Part shown: positions 14,147 to 21,090 of the stretch, in pieces
Layout of the letters: every line of letters begins with the position of its first letter
Position numbering within the stretch: the first letter of the stretch is position 1
IMG/VR virus record: IMGVR_UViG_3300010375_000584
Span: 1-38,882 of that record
Length of the DNA: 38,882 bases
Source of the DNA: a virus
Strand: one strand, 5' to 3'
Translations under genes and position numbers: made by a program
The notes under the pieces: model-generated
The model's database searches: none
Seen by the model: only the letters and a program-made list of their open reading frames with translations
What the model was told of the DNA's origin: nothing

Positions 14147-14446
14147 ATGAATTTCACCGACATGCTGGCCGCCGATCGGCGCCTCGTCATTCTCCGGCTC
14201 TTGATCGAGTCGAACGGCAGCGCCAACGAAAGCGTGCTGCTCAGCGCGCTCGAAGCGCTGGGCCACGGCCGAACCACGCAGGAAGACGTCCGCGCAGACC
14301 TTCGCTTCCTCAAAGACGCCGGCGCGATCCGGCTCGAATGGTTCATGGAGCGGATCGCCGTCGCGCACCTTCTGATGCGCGGCACCGACATTGCCCAAGG
14401 CAAGATCACGGTCGAGGGCATCAAGCGCCCCAAGATCGGCGAGTGA
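14147..14446 (+). CDS. Mu gp26-like winged-helix protein
   Basis: 99 residues. A winged-helix fold is suggested by RRLVILRLLIESNGSANESV, VRADLRFLKDAGAIRLEW and a β-wing. The closing part DIAQGKITVEGIKRPKIGE is common to gp26-type proteins that lie between gp25 and the small terminase in transposable phages. Role in packaging or regulation is unproven. Confidence 0.75.
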   Translation: MNFTDMLAADRRLVILRLLIESNGSANESVLLSALEALGHGRTTQEDVRADLRFLKDAGAIRLEWFMERIAVAHLLMRGTDIAQGKITVEGIKRPKIGE

Positions 14447-14449
14447 GCG

Positions 14450-14995
14450 ATGCCGCGCCGCTCGAAGATCGCCCAGCTCGACCCGCAACTGCGCAAAGAG
14501 ATCGATGAGCTGCTCGGCCAGGGCGTGAAGCTCGAAGACATCGTCGCGCATATGCGCAAGCTCGGCGTGGATCTGTCGAAGTCGGGCGTGCACCGCTACA
14601 GCGAGAAGATCGAAGTCGTCGGCGAGCGCATGCGCCGCTCGCGCGAGATCGCCGAAGCCCTCGCCACACGCTTCGGCGACGCACCCGAAGACAAGGTGCT
14701 GCAGATGAACATCCAGTTCCTGCACAGCGCCATCATGGACATCATGGCGACAAGCGACGAAAGCGGCGCGCCGGTCCAACTCAATCCGCTCCAGGCGATG
14801 GCGCTCGCGAAAGCCGTGGGCGAGCTCGCGCGCGCGTCGAAGACCGATGCCGACCGGCTCCTGAAGATGCGCAAAGACCTCGCTGAGAAGGCCGTCAAGG
14901 CCGCCGATGGCGCAGCAAAGAAGACAGGCGCGCCGGGTCTCACCAAGGACGTCGCCGACGCCATCCGTCAATCCGTACTGGGAGTCCACACATGA
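14450..14995 (+). CDS. Mu gp27-like protein, probable small terminase (DUF3486)
   Basis: 181 residues opening with MPRRSKIAQLDPQLRKEIDE, then an HTH-like segment (VKLEDIVAHMRKLGVDLSKS followed by GVHRYSEK), the N-terminal hallmark of DUF3486. The middle and C-terminal parts are helical. It precedes the large terminase by one small gene, as expected for the DNA-recognition subunit of the packaging motor. Confidence 0.85.
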   Translation: MPRRSKIAQLDPQLRKEIDELLGQGVKLEDIVAHMRKLGVDLSKSGVHRYSEKIEVVGERMRRSREIAEALATRFGDAPEDKVLQMNIQFLHSAIMDIMATSDESGAPVQLNPLQAMALAKAVGELARASKTDADRLLKMRKDLAEKAVKAADGAAKKTGAPGLTKDVADAIRQSVLGVHT

Positions 14996-15345
14996 TCGAA
15001 TTTTTGCGCGCGCTCGCGAAGGGCAATTGTCCCTGCCGGTCCGAACTCGAAGCCCTGAACGCAAAAATGGACCGGGCCATCAACCTTCTTACCCAACTCC
15101 TCGAAAGGGAAAATACGACCATGAAGACTTTGCAAGACCTGCAGACCGACGTCACGACCGAGACCAACGCCGTGACTGGCGTGACGACGCTGCTGAGCGG
15201 CCTGTCCGCCCAGATCGCGCAGCTCAAGTCTGAGCAGACCGACCCCGGCACCGCCGCGAAGATCGATGATCTCGCGACGCAGGTCGAGTCCAACGCTGCC
15301 GCTTTGGCTGCTGCGGTGGCCGCGAACACGCCGGCCGCTCAGTAA
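14992..15345 (+). CDS. Coiled-coil protein; possibly two overlapping starts
   Basis: 117 residues from ATG 14992 (ATGA overlap). An in-frame ATG at 15121, preceded by a weak AAGGG site, would give a 74-residue protein beginning MKTLQDLQTDVTTETNAVTG. That short form is itself a common-looking small phage protein. The C-terminal part has Leu/Ala heptads (coiled coil) and an Ala-rich tail. It lies between small and large terminase; role unknown. Confidence 0.6.
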   Translation: MIEFLRALAKGNCPCRSELEALNAKMDRAINLLTQLLERENTTMKTLQDLQTDVTTETNAVTGVTTLLSGLSAQIAQLKSEQTDPGTAAKIDDLATQVESNAAALAAAVAANTPAAQ

Positions 15346-15364
15346 TCGTCACGCACGGCGAAGA

Positions 15365-15390
15365 CGGGACGGTCGTTCGCGGCCGTCCCG
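15365..15390 (+). terminator. Perfect 8-bp hairpin before the terminase gene
   Basis: CGGGACGG (15365-15372) and CCGTCCCG (15383-15390) form a perfect stem with a 10-nt loop in the 62-bp gap before the large terminase. No T-tract follows, and a gene of the same operon lies downstream, so partial attenuation or mRNA processing is more likely than full termination. Confidence 0.35.
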
Positions 15391-15407
15391 ATCGCGCAAG
15401 GGGCACG

Positions 15408-16925
15408 ATGACCAAGACCGATCCGGTTCCGCATCACCAGGGCAGCGACGTACCCGCCGTGCTCGAAGCGATGCCGCGCGGCGATCTGCTGCTGCCGTAT
15501 CAGGCGAGAGCAAATCTTCTCTGCTCGACGTCGCCTCTCACCGGAATCGACAAATCGCGTCGCATCGGCCTCACCTGGGGAACGGCGTCCGATGCTGTGC
15601 TCGTCGCCGCCACCGCGCGCGGCGAAGGCGGCATGGACGTCTTCTACACGTCCTACAACCACGACATGACGCGCGAGTTCATCGATGCCTGTGCGATGTG
15701 GGCCAAGTCCTACGGCATGGGGCTGATGGAGATTGGCGAATTCCTGTTCGACGATACGGATGCGCATGGAGCCTCGAAGCAGATCAAGGCATTCCGCATC
15801 GACTTCGCCAGCGGGTTCTCGATCGTTGCGCTGTCTTCGGCGCCGCGCTCGCTGCGCGGTATGCAGGGATGGGTCATCATCGACGAGGCGGCATTTGTCG
15901 AAGATTTGGCTGAACTACTGAAGGCTGCGATGGCGCTCCTGATCTGGGGCGGTCGCGTCACGGTGATCTCGACGCACAACGGCGTCGACAACCCGTTCAA
16001 CCAACTGAAGGACGAGATCAAGGCCGGCCGGCGCAAGGGCGAATGGCTGACGATCACGTTCGACGATGCCCTGGCGCAGGGCTTCTACGAGCGCGTTTGT
16101 CTGATGAAGGGCGAGACGCCGACGCCCGAGGGCAAGGCCGCCTTCGCCAAGGACATCCGCGAATTCTACGGCGATGCCGCGGCCGAGGAGCTCGACTGTA
16201 TTCCCGCGACGGGCTCGGGCAGCTTCATCGATCCCGCGCTCGTCATAGCGGCCGAGCACGCTGACGCCGGCAAGCCCGAGCTTTACACGAAGGGCATCTG
16301 CGTCGGTGGCCGGGACGTGGCACGGCGCGTCGACGGCATCGAGATGTGGGTGTTCGAGCTCGTGGGCAATGTGCTGTGGGAGCGAGAGGCACGATCGGAG
16401 CGCAAGCTCACATTCCGCGCGCAGGACGAAATCTTCGACGGCCAGTTCAAGCGCTTCAACATTGTGCGCTATGGCGTCGACCAAACCGGCATGGGCGAGA
16501 AGGTTGTCGAAGACGCCGTCGATCGCCACGGCGATCGCGTCGAAGGCATCCTCCTGACGGGACCGATGCGTCTCGTGCTCGCGACCAGCATGAAGCGTCG
16601 CTTCGAGGACGGCACAATCCGCATCCACACCTCACCGGAGGTGCGTGCCGATCTGCGTGCAATCAAGAAGGCGAAAGGGCCGGGCGATCTCATCCGCTTG
16701 GTCAACGACGAGACGGTGCATGCCGACAAGTTCTGGGCGATAGCGCTCGCCTGCTACGAGGCCGAACAGGACCCGCCCGCATGCCGCGGCTACGTGCCGG
16801 CGCCGAAGGTGCGCAAGTTCGACGAGCCGAGCGACAACTGGAGTGACGGCGAGCCCGGCCGCATGCGCATGCGCGCCGACGAAGTCGTGCACACCGCGCG
16901 CTTCGATCGCGGCGGCACTTGGTAG
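15408..16925 (+). CDS. Large terminase subunit (Mu gp28-like)
   Basis: 505 residues. The ATPase half has a variant Walker A, KSRRIGLTWG, at residues 49-58 (Arg-rich form usual in gp28-like terminases) and Walker B VIIDEA at 156-161. A coupling motif follows near VTVISTHNG. The nuclease half has acidic residues in the RNase H-like pattern, including GVDQTGMGEKVVED. It packages phage DNA into the prohead by a headful mechanism from the inserted genome. The portal follows directly. Confidence 0.92.
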   Translation: MTKTDPVPHHQGSDVPAVLEAMPRGDLLLPYQARANLLCSTSPLTGIDKSRRIGLTWGTASDAVLVAATARGEGGMDVFYTSYNHDMTREFIDACAMWAKSYGMGLMEIGEFLFDDTDAHGASKQIKAFRIDFASGFSIVALSSAPRSLRGMQGWVIIDEAAFVEDLAELLKAAMALLIWGGRVTVISTHNGVDNPFNQLKDEIKAGRRKGEWLTITFDDALAQGFYERVCLMKGETPTPEGKAAFAKDIREFYGDAAAEELDCIPATGSGSFIDPALVIAAEHADAGKPELYTKGICVGGRDVARRVDGIEMWVFELVGNVLWEREARSERKLTFRAQDEIFDGQFKRFNIVRYGVDQTGMGEKVVEDAVDRHGDRVEGILLTGPMRLVLATSMKRRFEDGTIRIHTSPEVRADLRAIKKAKGPGDLIRLVNDETVHADKFWAIALACYEAEQDPPACRGYVPAPKVRKFDEPSDNWSDGEPGRMRMRADEVVHTARFDRGGTW

Positions 16926-16934
16926 GAACCCCAC

Positions 16935-18539
16935 ATGGCGAAAGTTCAATCCTCGATCATCGATCCCACAACGGGCAAGCCCTTCATCATCGACAAGGCG
17001 GCGATGACGACGCGCGTCGCCGAGGCCACCATCACAGGCGTGCGCCAGGCGGTGGGCCTGCACGTCACCGGTGGCCTCGATCCGCGAGGGCTCGCCGCGA
17101 TCCTGCGCGGCGCCGAGGATGGAGACCCCGAAGCTTACCTCGCGCTTGCCGAGGAGATGGAGGAGAAGGAGCCGCACTACATCGCTGTGCTCGGCACGCG
17201 CAAGCGTCAGGTCTCGCAGCTCGACATGACGATCGAGGCGGGCGGTACCGACGCGGAGGCGAAGAAGATCGCTGACGCGGCGCGGGAGCAGTTCCTCGAT
17301 ACCGGCCTGATCGACGACGCGCTGTTCGATATTCTCGATGCGGTCGGTAAAGGCTTCTCGCTCTCGGAGATCATGTGGGACCTCGAAGGCAACGCCTGGA
17401 ACATCAAGTCGCTGGAATATGTCGATCCGCGGTTCATCCGCTTCGACCGCGCGACGCGGCGCATCCCGCTGCTGCGCGCCGACAATGACGGTGGACTTGG
17501 CCTCCCGCTGATGCCGTTCAAGTTTCTCTACACCGAGATCAAATCCAAGTCCGGCATTCCGGTGCGCAGCGGCATCGCGCGGCCGATCGCGTGGATCTGG
17601 ATGTTCAAGAACTTCTCGCTCAAGGACTGGGTGCAGTTCTGCGAGATCTACGGCATGCCGTTGCGCGTCGGCAAATACGCGCCGGGTGCATCGAAGGAAG
17701 ACATCGCCGAGCTGGTCCGCGCATTGTCCGCGATCTCGTCCGACGCCGCCGCCGCGATCCCGTCGAACATGATCATCGAAGTCATCGGCGACGGCGCGAA
17801 GAGCGCAAGCGGTGGCGTGCACGAGTCTCTCGCGCGCTTCCTCGACGAGCAGACGTCAAAGATCGTGCTCGGCCAGACCGGCACGACCGACGCCACGCCC
17901 GGCAAGCTCGGCGGTGCGCCCGATCACACGCAGGTGCGCGAAGACATCGAGCGCGCCGACACCAAGGCGCTGATGGCGTGCTGCAACCGCCAGCTCATCC
18001 GGCCGTGGGTCGATTTCAATTACGGGCCGCAGGAGAAGTACCCGTGGCTGTGGATCGGCCGGCCGGAGCCGAAGAACGTCGCGGTGATGATCGACACCGC
18101 GGCGAAGCTCGTGCCGCTCGGCCTGAAGGTCCGCCAAGCCGACATCTGGACCAACGTCGGCTTCACCGAGCCGCAGGAAGGTGACGTGCTGCTCACCGTG
18201 CCGGCGCCTGGCGCCGTGCTTCCAGGCGGCAATCCGATCACGACGACGGACATGAAGACGGATCTGTCGTCGCTGCGCACGCGGGTCGAGCTGCTCGCGG
18301 CCGAGATCAAGTCCGACGCCATCGATCTCGCCACGCAGGAGCAGCTCGCGAAGTGGAAGCCGCTGCTGGCGCCCGTGGTCGACCAGCTCGAAACCGCGTT
18401 CGCCGCGGCCACGTCCTACGAGGACCTTCAGCACCGTCTGAAGAAGCTCCATCCCGACATGAGCCCGCTCGCGGAGAAGCTCGCACGCATGACGTTCAGC
18501 GCGTTCGCTGCCGGCCGCCTCGGCCAGACAATCAAGTGA
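16935..18539 (+). CDS. Portal protein (Mu gp29-like, DUF935)
   Basis: 534 residues. The core DPRGLAAILRGAEDGDPEAY, then ALAEEMEEKEPHYIAVLGTR, is the signature N-terminal region of DUF935 portals. WIWMFKNFSLKDWVQFCEIY with GMPLRVGKY is the second conserved block. It forms the dodecameric vertex through which DNA enters and leaves and to which terminase and connectors dock. Preceded by a ten-base gap after terminase. Confidence 0.92.
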   Translation: MAKVQSSIIDPTTGKPFIIDKAAMTTRVAEATITGVRQAVGLHVTGGLDPRGLAAILRGAEDGDPEAYLALAEEMEEKEPHYIAVLGTRKRQVSQLDMTIEAGGTDAEAKKIADAAREQFLDTGLIDDALFDILDAVGKGFSLSEIMWDLEGNAWNIKSLEYVDPRFIRFDRATRRIPLLRADNDGGLGLPLMPFKFLYTEIKSKSGIPVRSGIARPIAWIWMFKNFSLKDWVQFCEIYGMPLRVGKYAPGASKEDIAELVRALSAISSDAAAAIPSNMIIEVIGDGAKSASGGVHESLARFLDEQTSKIVLGQTGTTDATPGKLGGAPDHTQVREDIERADTKALMACCNRQLIRPWVDFNYGPQEKYPWLWIGRPEPKNVAVMIDTAAKLVPLGLKVRQADIWTNVGFTEPQEGDVLLTVPAPGAVLPGGNPITTTDMKTDLSSLRTRVELLAAEIKSDAIDLATQEQLAKWKPLLAPVVDQLETAFAAATSYEDLQHRLKKLHPDMSPLAEKLARMTFSAFAAGRLGQTIK

Positions 18540-18550
18540 GGAAGATAGAC

Positions 18551-18757
18551 ATGGGACACCACCTCAACGCGGCCGGGCAATTTCAATCCGACAAATATCC
18601 AGAGTTGGCGCCGGACAAGATCGTACTGAGTTTCAACGATCCGCACGCGGTCAAGGCGCTCGCAGTGCTGGCCTGCTCATATCACGACGTCGATCGAGAG
18701 CTCGCCGACGATATCGCTGAGCGGCTGCAGCGGCTAGGCGAAAGCATCAAGGCGTGA
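18551..18757 (+). CDS. Small hypothetical protein after portal (68 aa)
   Basis: 68 residues from ATG 18551, preceded by GTGAGGAAG as a likely ribosome site. Helical with many acidic residues; no membrane span or metal site. It sits between portal and the F-like gene where Mu has none, so it looks like a small inserted gene. No family recognised. Confidence 0.55.
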   Translation: MGHHLNAAGQFQSDKYPELAPDKIVLSFNDPHAVKALAVLACSYHDVDRELADDIAERLQRLGESIKA

Positions 18758-18760
18758 ACA

Positions 18761-18946
18761 ATGACCAAGCCGAAGGTCGGATACTGCGACACCTGCAACA
18801 ACACCGGCGAGATCGATTGCCACTGCGGCGGTGATCTCTGCGTCTGTGGCGTTGATGTTGAACCATGCCCCGCATGCGATGGCGGCGATCTCATCCTCGG
18901 CGAATTCGATAATCCCGACGACGACGACGCAATCTGGGATTACTGA
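18761..18946 (+). CDS. Cys-rich zinc-finger microprotein (61 aa)
   Basis: 61 residues with eight Cys in the first 40: CDTCNNTGEIDCHCGGDLCVC, then CPACDGG. The repeated CxxC with intervening Gly resembles the DnaJ-type zinc domain. The tail is strongly acidic (DNPDDDDAIWDY). Its last base is the first base of the next gene's ATG. Function unknown. Confidence 0.6.
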   Translation: MTKPKVGYCDTCNNTGEIDCHCGGDLCVCGVDVEPCPACDGGDLILGEFDNPDDDDAIWDY

Positions 18947-19653
18947 TGGCCGACGCGCAGCTCACCGATGTCGATCCGAACGAAGCGATCGCCGCGCTCG
19001 ACAAGCGGCTGTCGAACCCGGTGCCGACAGGATCGTGGCTCGAAGTCTGGCAGCAACAGCATTCGAGCCAGTTCACCGTTGCGCAGAGTGCGGGCTACGA
19101 CATCCTGGGCGACATCGGTAGCGCGCTCGACGATGCACTAAAGAACGGCACGCTGTTCGACGACTTCGCGAAGGAGCTGACGCCGATCCTGCAAGAGAAA
19201 GGATGGTGGGGCGGAGATCTCGGTTCGCTGCGCAGGCTCGCGATCATCTTCGACACCAACATGCGCATGAGCTATTCGGCCGGACGCTGGGCGCGCATCG
19301 ACGCGAACAAGGCCGATCTGCCGTACCTGATGTACGATCACACGACGTCGCTTCATCCGCGCGCGGAGCATCTTCTCTGGGACGGCATCACGCTGCCCGT
19401 CGATCATCCGTGGTGGCTCACGCACTACCCGCCGAACGGTTGGGGATGCAAATGCGGCGTGATCGCGCTCACCCAGAGCCAGGTCGATCGCATGAGCGCG
19501 GCGGGCGAGATCTCGACCGAGGCGCCCGAGACCCTTTGGCGGACCTTCGTCAACGCCGTCACGGGCCAGACCGAGCGCGTGCCAGCGGGCATCGATCCGG
19601 GGTTCGGATATAACGTCGGCAAGGCCTTCCTCGCCGGCCTTGGTGGGGGTTGA
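18946..19653 (+). CDS. Mu F-like head morphogenesis protein (gp30 family), short
   Basis: 235 residues, much shorter than the roughly 400 of Mu gp30. The conserved region RLAIIFDTNMRMSYSAGRWA, followed by PYLMYDHTTSLHPRAEH and LPVDHPWWLTHYPPNGWGCK with CGVIAL, is the C-terminal hallmark of Mu F-like/SPP1 gp7 minor head proteins. The missing part corresponds to the C-terminal tail. It acts in head assembly with portal and protease. Its stop lies inside a strong hairpin. Confidence 0.85.
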   Translation: MADAQLTDVDPNEAIAALDKRLSNPVPTGSWLEVWQQQHSSQFTVAQSAGYDILGDIGSALDDALKNGTLFDDFAKELTPILQEKGWWGGDLGSLRRLAIIFDTNMRMSYSAGRWARIDANKADLPYLMYDHTTSLHPRAEHLLWDGITLPVDHPWWLTHYPPNGWGCKCGVIALTQSQVDRMSAAGEISTEAPETLWRTFVNAVTGQTERVPAGIDPGFGYNVGKAFLAGLGGG

Positions 19654-19682
19654 CCCCGCCTCAACATGGGGTGGACCCCCAC
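19643..19682 (+). terminator. Strong two-step hairpin overlapping the F-like stop
   Basis: GTGGGGGT (19643-19650) pairs with ACCCCCAC (19675-19682). After a symmetric 2x2 internal loop, ACCCC (19653-19657) pairs with GGGGT (19668-19672) around a 10-nt loop. The stem is 13 bp in total. The TGA of the F-like gene (19651-19653) lies within it. No T-run follows. It marks the end of late block 1, just before the moron region. Confidence 0.55.
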
Positions 19683-19703
19683 AAGGGATTGGGGCCGAGG
19701 ACG

Positions 19704-19718
19704 TTAACCATTCATTAA
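19704..19718. promoter_or_regulatory. Full CtrA-type box TTAA-N7-TTAA
   Basis: TTAACCATTCATTAA fits the CtrA consensus exactly: TTAA, seven bases, TTAA, with the first half being TTAACCAT. It is in a short AT-rich island in otherwise GC-rich sequence and 187 bp before the next gene (ATG 19905). No clear -10 hexamer was found at the usual distance, so activation versus repression cannot be told. Confidence 0.6.
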
Positions 19719-19845
19719 TTAGTATGAACGCCCGGAGCGCCTCACACGGCGGCCCTACAGGCGCGCCATTTTGGGACGCCCCGAACTACGTTCCGGCCCG
19801 TCCTCGCCGACCTTAGACCCCTCTTATAAGCCGGTCTGGGCTGTG

Positions 19846-19885
19846 GGAGGCCTTTCCCGGGAAAGACTCGACTTCGGCGGCCTCC
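19846..19885 (+). other. Hairpin with nested 14-bp palindrome before the moron gene
   Basis: GGAGGCC (19846-19852) pairs with GGCCTCC (19879-19885). Inside lies the perfect palindrome CTTTCCCGGGAAAG (19852-19865), followed by a GACTC (GANTC-type, CcrM-site) at 19865. The structure ends 19 bases before ATG 19905, so it could sit in the 5' leader and affect translation, or act as a protein site. Confidence 0.4.
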
Positions 19886-19904
19886 TGTTCCTAATTTGTT
19901 CACC

Positions 19905-20255
19905 ATGGGCAACTACGCGGAGCGGGACCGGAGGCACCGGGAGACCATCGAATGGGCGCGCCGGGTGCGGATCGCCGAGCGGATCGCCGGGCTGGGCGCG
20001 GCCAAGATGGAATCGGTGGCGCTATGGCTGTTCTGCCGGTGGTGCGGCCACCGCCGTCTGGCCGATGCCGAGTGGTTTTATCGCCGGGTGCCCGACGTGC
20101 CCGATCCGCTCGAACATCTGCAGGCGAAGCTGTGGTGCACCGGCTGCGATCGGCAGGGCGTGCTGCTGATCGTCGCGCCATCGTCGGCGCGATCGCTGCC
20201 GATCAATTTCTTCAAACCAGAAGGCCGCGCGCTGCTGCTCACCGACCAGGATTGA
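19905..20255 (+). CDS. Zinc-ribbon hypothetical protein of the moron region (116 aa)
   Basis: 116 residues from ATG 19905. A basic N-terminal helix (YAERDRRHRETIEWARRVR) precedes a zinc ribbon, CRWCGHRR at about residue 45 and CTGCDRQG at about 78. No strong Shine-Dalgarno is visible. The gene is separated from late block 1 by a hairpin and a 250-bp gap, unlike the overlapping phage genes around it, which suggests separate regulation. Function unknown. Confidence 0.6.
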   Translation: MGNYAERDRRHRETIEWARRVRIAERIAGLGAAKMESVALWLFCRWCGHRRLADAEWFYRRVPDVPDPLEHLQAKLWCTGCDRQGVLLIVAPSSARSLPINFFKPEGRALLLTDQD

Positions 20256-20270
20256 AACGAGGGGGAAGCC

Positions 20271-20639
20271 ATGACGGCAGAGATCGCCGACTGGATCATC
20301 GAGAGATACACCGATCAATGGAAGGCGGACCCGTTGCTGCCGCCGCTGTGCATCGCGCTCGATACTGCGCTGACGCCGGCGAGCATGCTCACCACCTTCC
20401 TTCGCGAATACGGCCGCGCGATCTATCGCGCCGCGACCGCGCCTGAAGACTTCGATCCGATCGCTTGCGAAGCGGAAGCCATCCGGTTTTCATTGCGCGC
20501 GCTCGAAGACGAGCGGCTCGCCAATCTCGCTTATGCAGAAGCCGTTGCCGTTCGAAACATGGCGCGCGACGAACCCTATCGCTCCGCCCTGAAGCTGCTC
20601 GCCGACGAACCGAGCTGGCGCCGCTACATCAAGTCCTGA
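20271..20639 (+). CDS. Hypothetical protein of the moron region (122 aa)
   Basis: 122 residues from ATG 20271 with GAGGGGGAAG upstream. It is predicted to be all-helical with many aromatic and acidic residues (TAEIADWIIERYTDQWKADP). It likely shares a transcript with the previous gene (15-bp gap). Its last 11 bases overlap the 3' end of the opposite-strand gene. No family recognised. Confidence 0.55.
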   Translation: MTAEIADWIIERYTDQWKADPLLPPLCIALDTALTPASMLTTFLREYGRAIYRAATAPEDFDPIACEAEAIRFSLRALEDERLANLAYAEAVAVRNMARDEPYRSALKLLADEPSWRRYIKS

Positions 20640-20883
20640 GCGATGCGGTCGCGTTCTTGCGTTTGTGCCGCTGCGACCACAGCAGATTGCGATGCTTGCG
20701 CCACTGCTGCATGTCGCGTCGCGTGAAGTTCTTCGGCCACTCGACGCTCGTGCCGTCGCGCAGGATCAGCGGCTTCGTCCTCGCGCTCGTCGTGCTTTGC
20801 ACATCGAGATAGCCCACCTTCTCGTCCGCCAGAGGCGGTTTTTGCGGCGCGCGCTTCGCGGCCTTTTTCTTGGCAGTCGCCAT
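20629..20883 (-). CDS. Small basic protein on the opposite strand (84 aa)
   Basis: The only leftward gene besides the repressor. It has 84 residues from ATG 20883 (MATAKKKAAKR); GTG 20892 and ATG 20889 are alternatives. Lys-rich N-terminus, then KPLILRDGTSVEWPKNFTRR and an Arg/Trp-rich tail (QWRKHRNLLWSQRHKRKN). This suggests a nucleic-acid-binding protein. It converges with the 20271 gene. Its likely promoter lies in 20893-21030 but no clear hexamers were seen. Supported by good amino-acid pattern rather than by a family match. Confidence 0.5.
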   Translation of the reverse strand: MATAKKKAAKRAPQKPPLADEKVGYLDVQSTTSARTKPLILRDGTSVEWPKNFTRRDMQQWRKHRNLLWSQRHKRKNATASLRT

Positions 20884-21034
20884 CACCATCACCCGGTCTT
20901 GTTCGTTTCGGAGTCAACAGCGCCAGCCGCGTTCGGTTCCCGGCCGCTTTGACCGGGCAGAAGTTTCAGGGATAGGAATTACAGGTCCATCGTTTCGTCG
21001 GGGTGGATGATCGAAGCACTGCGCCAGGGCGTAG

Positions 21035-21060
21035 GCGGGTAAATAATTCCCCCTGAATAG
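21035..21060 (+). promoter_or_regulatory. Predicted late promoter element, copy 2 (PI-like)
   Basis: Matches 25 of 26 bases of the element at 11777-11802. The core is GGGTAAATAATTCCCC, followed by TGAATAG. It sits 30 bases before the protease start and just after the moron region, restarting transcription for the capsid operon. This is where Mu places the C-dependent PI promoter. Confidence 0.72.
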
Positions 21061-21090
21061 GCTTTGAGACGACAGCCATGTTGCGGTCCC

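Noticed and set aside
19771-20169. A 132-codon + strand frame over the moron leader
   Set aside because: It overlaps the 19905 gene in another frame, lacks a ribosome site and has low-complexity Gly/Pro/Arg content; the 19905 frame has a zinc ribbon.
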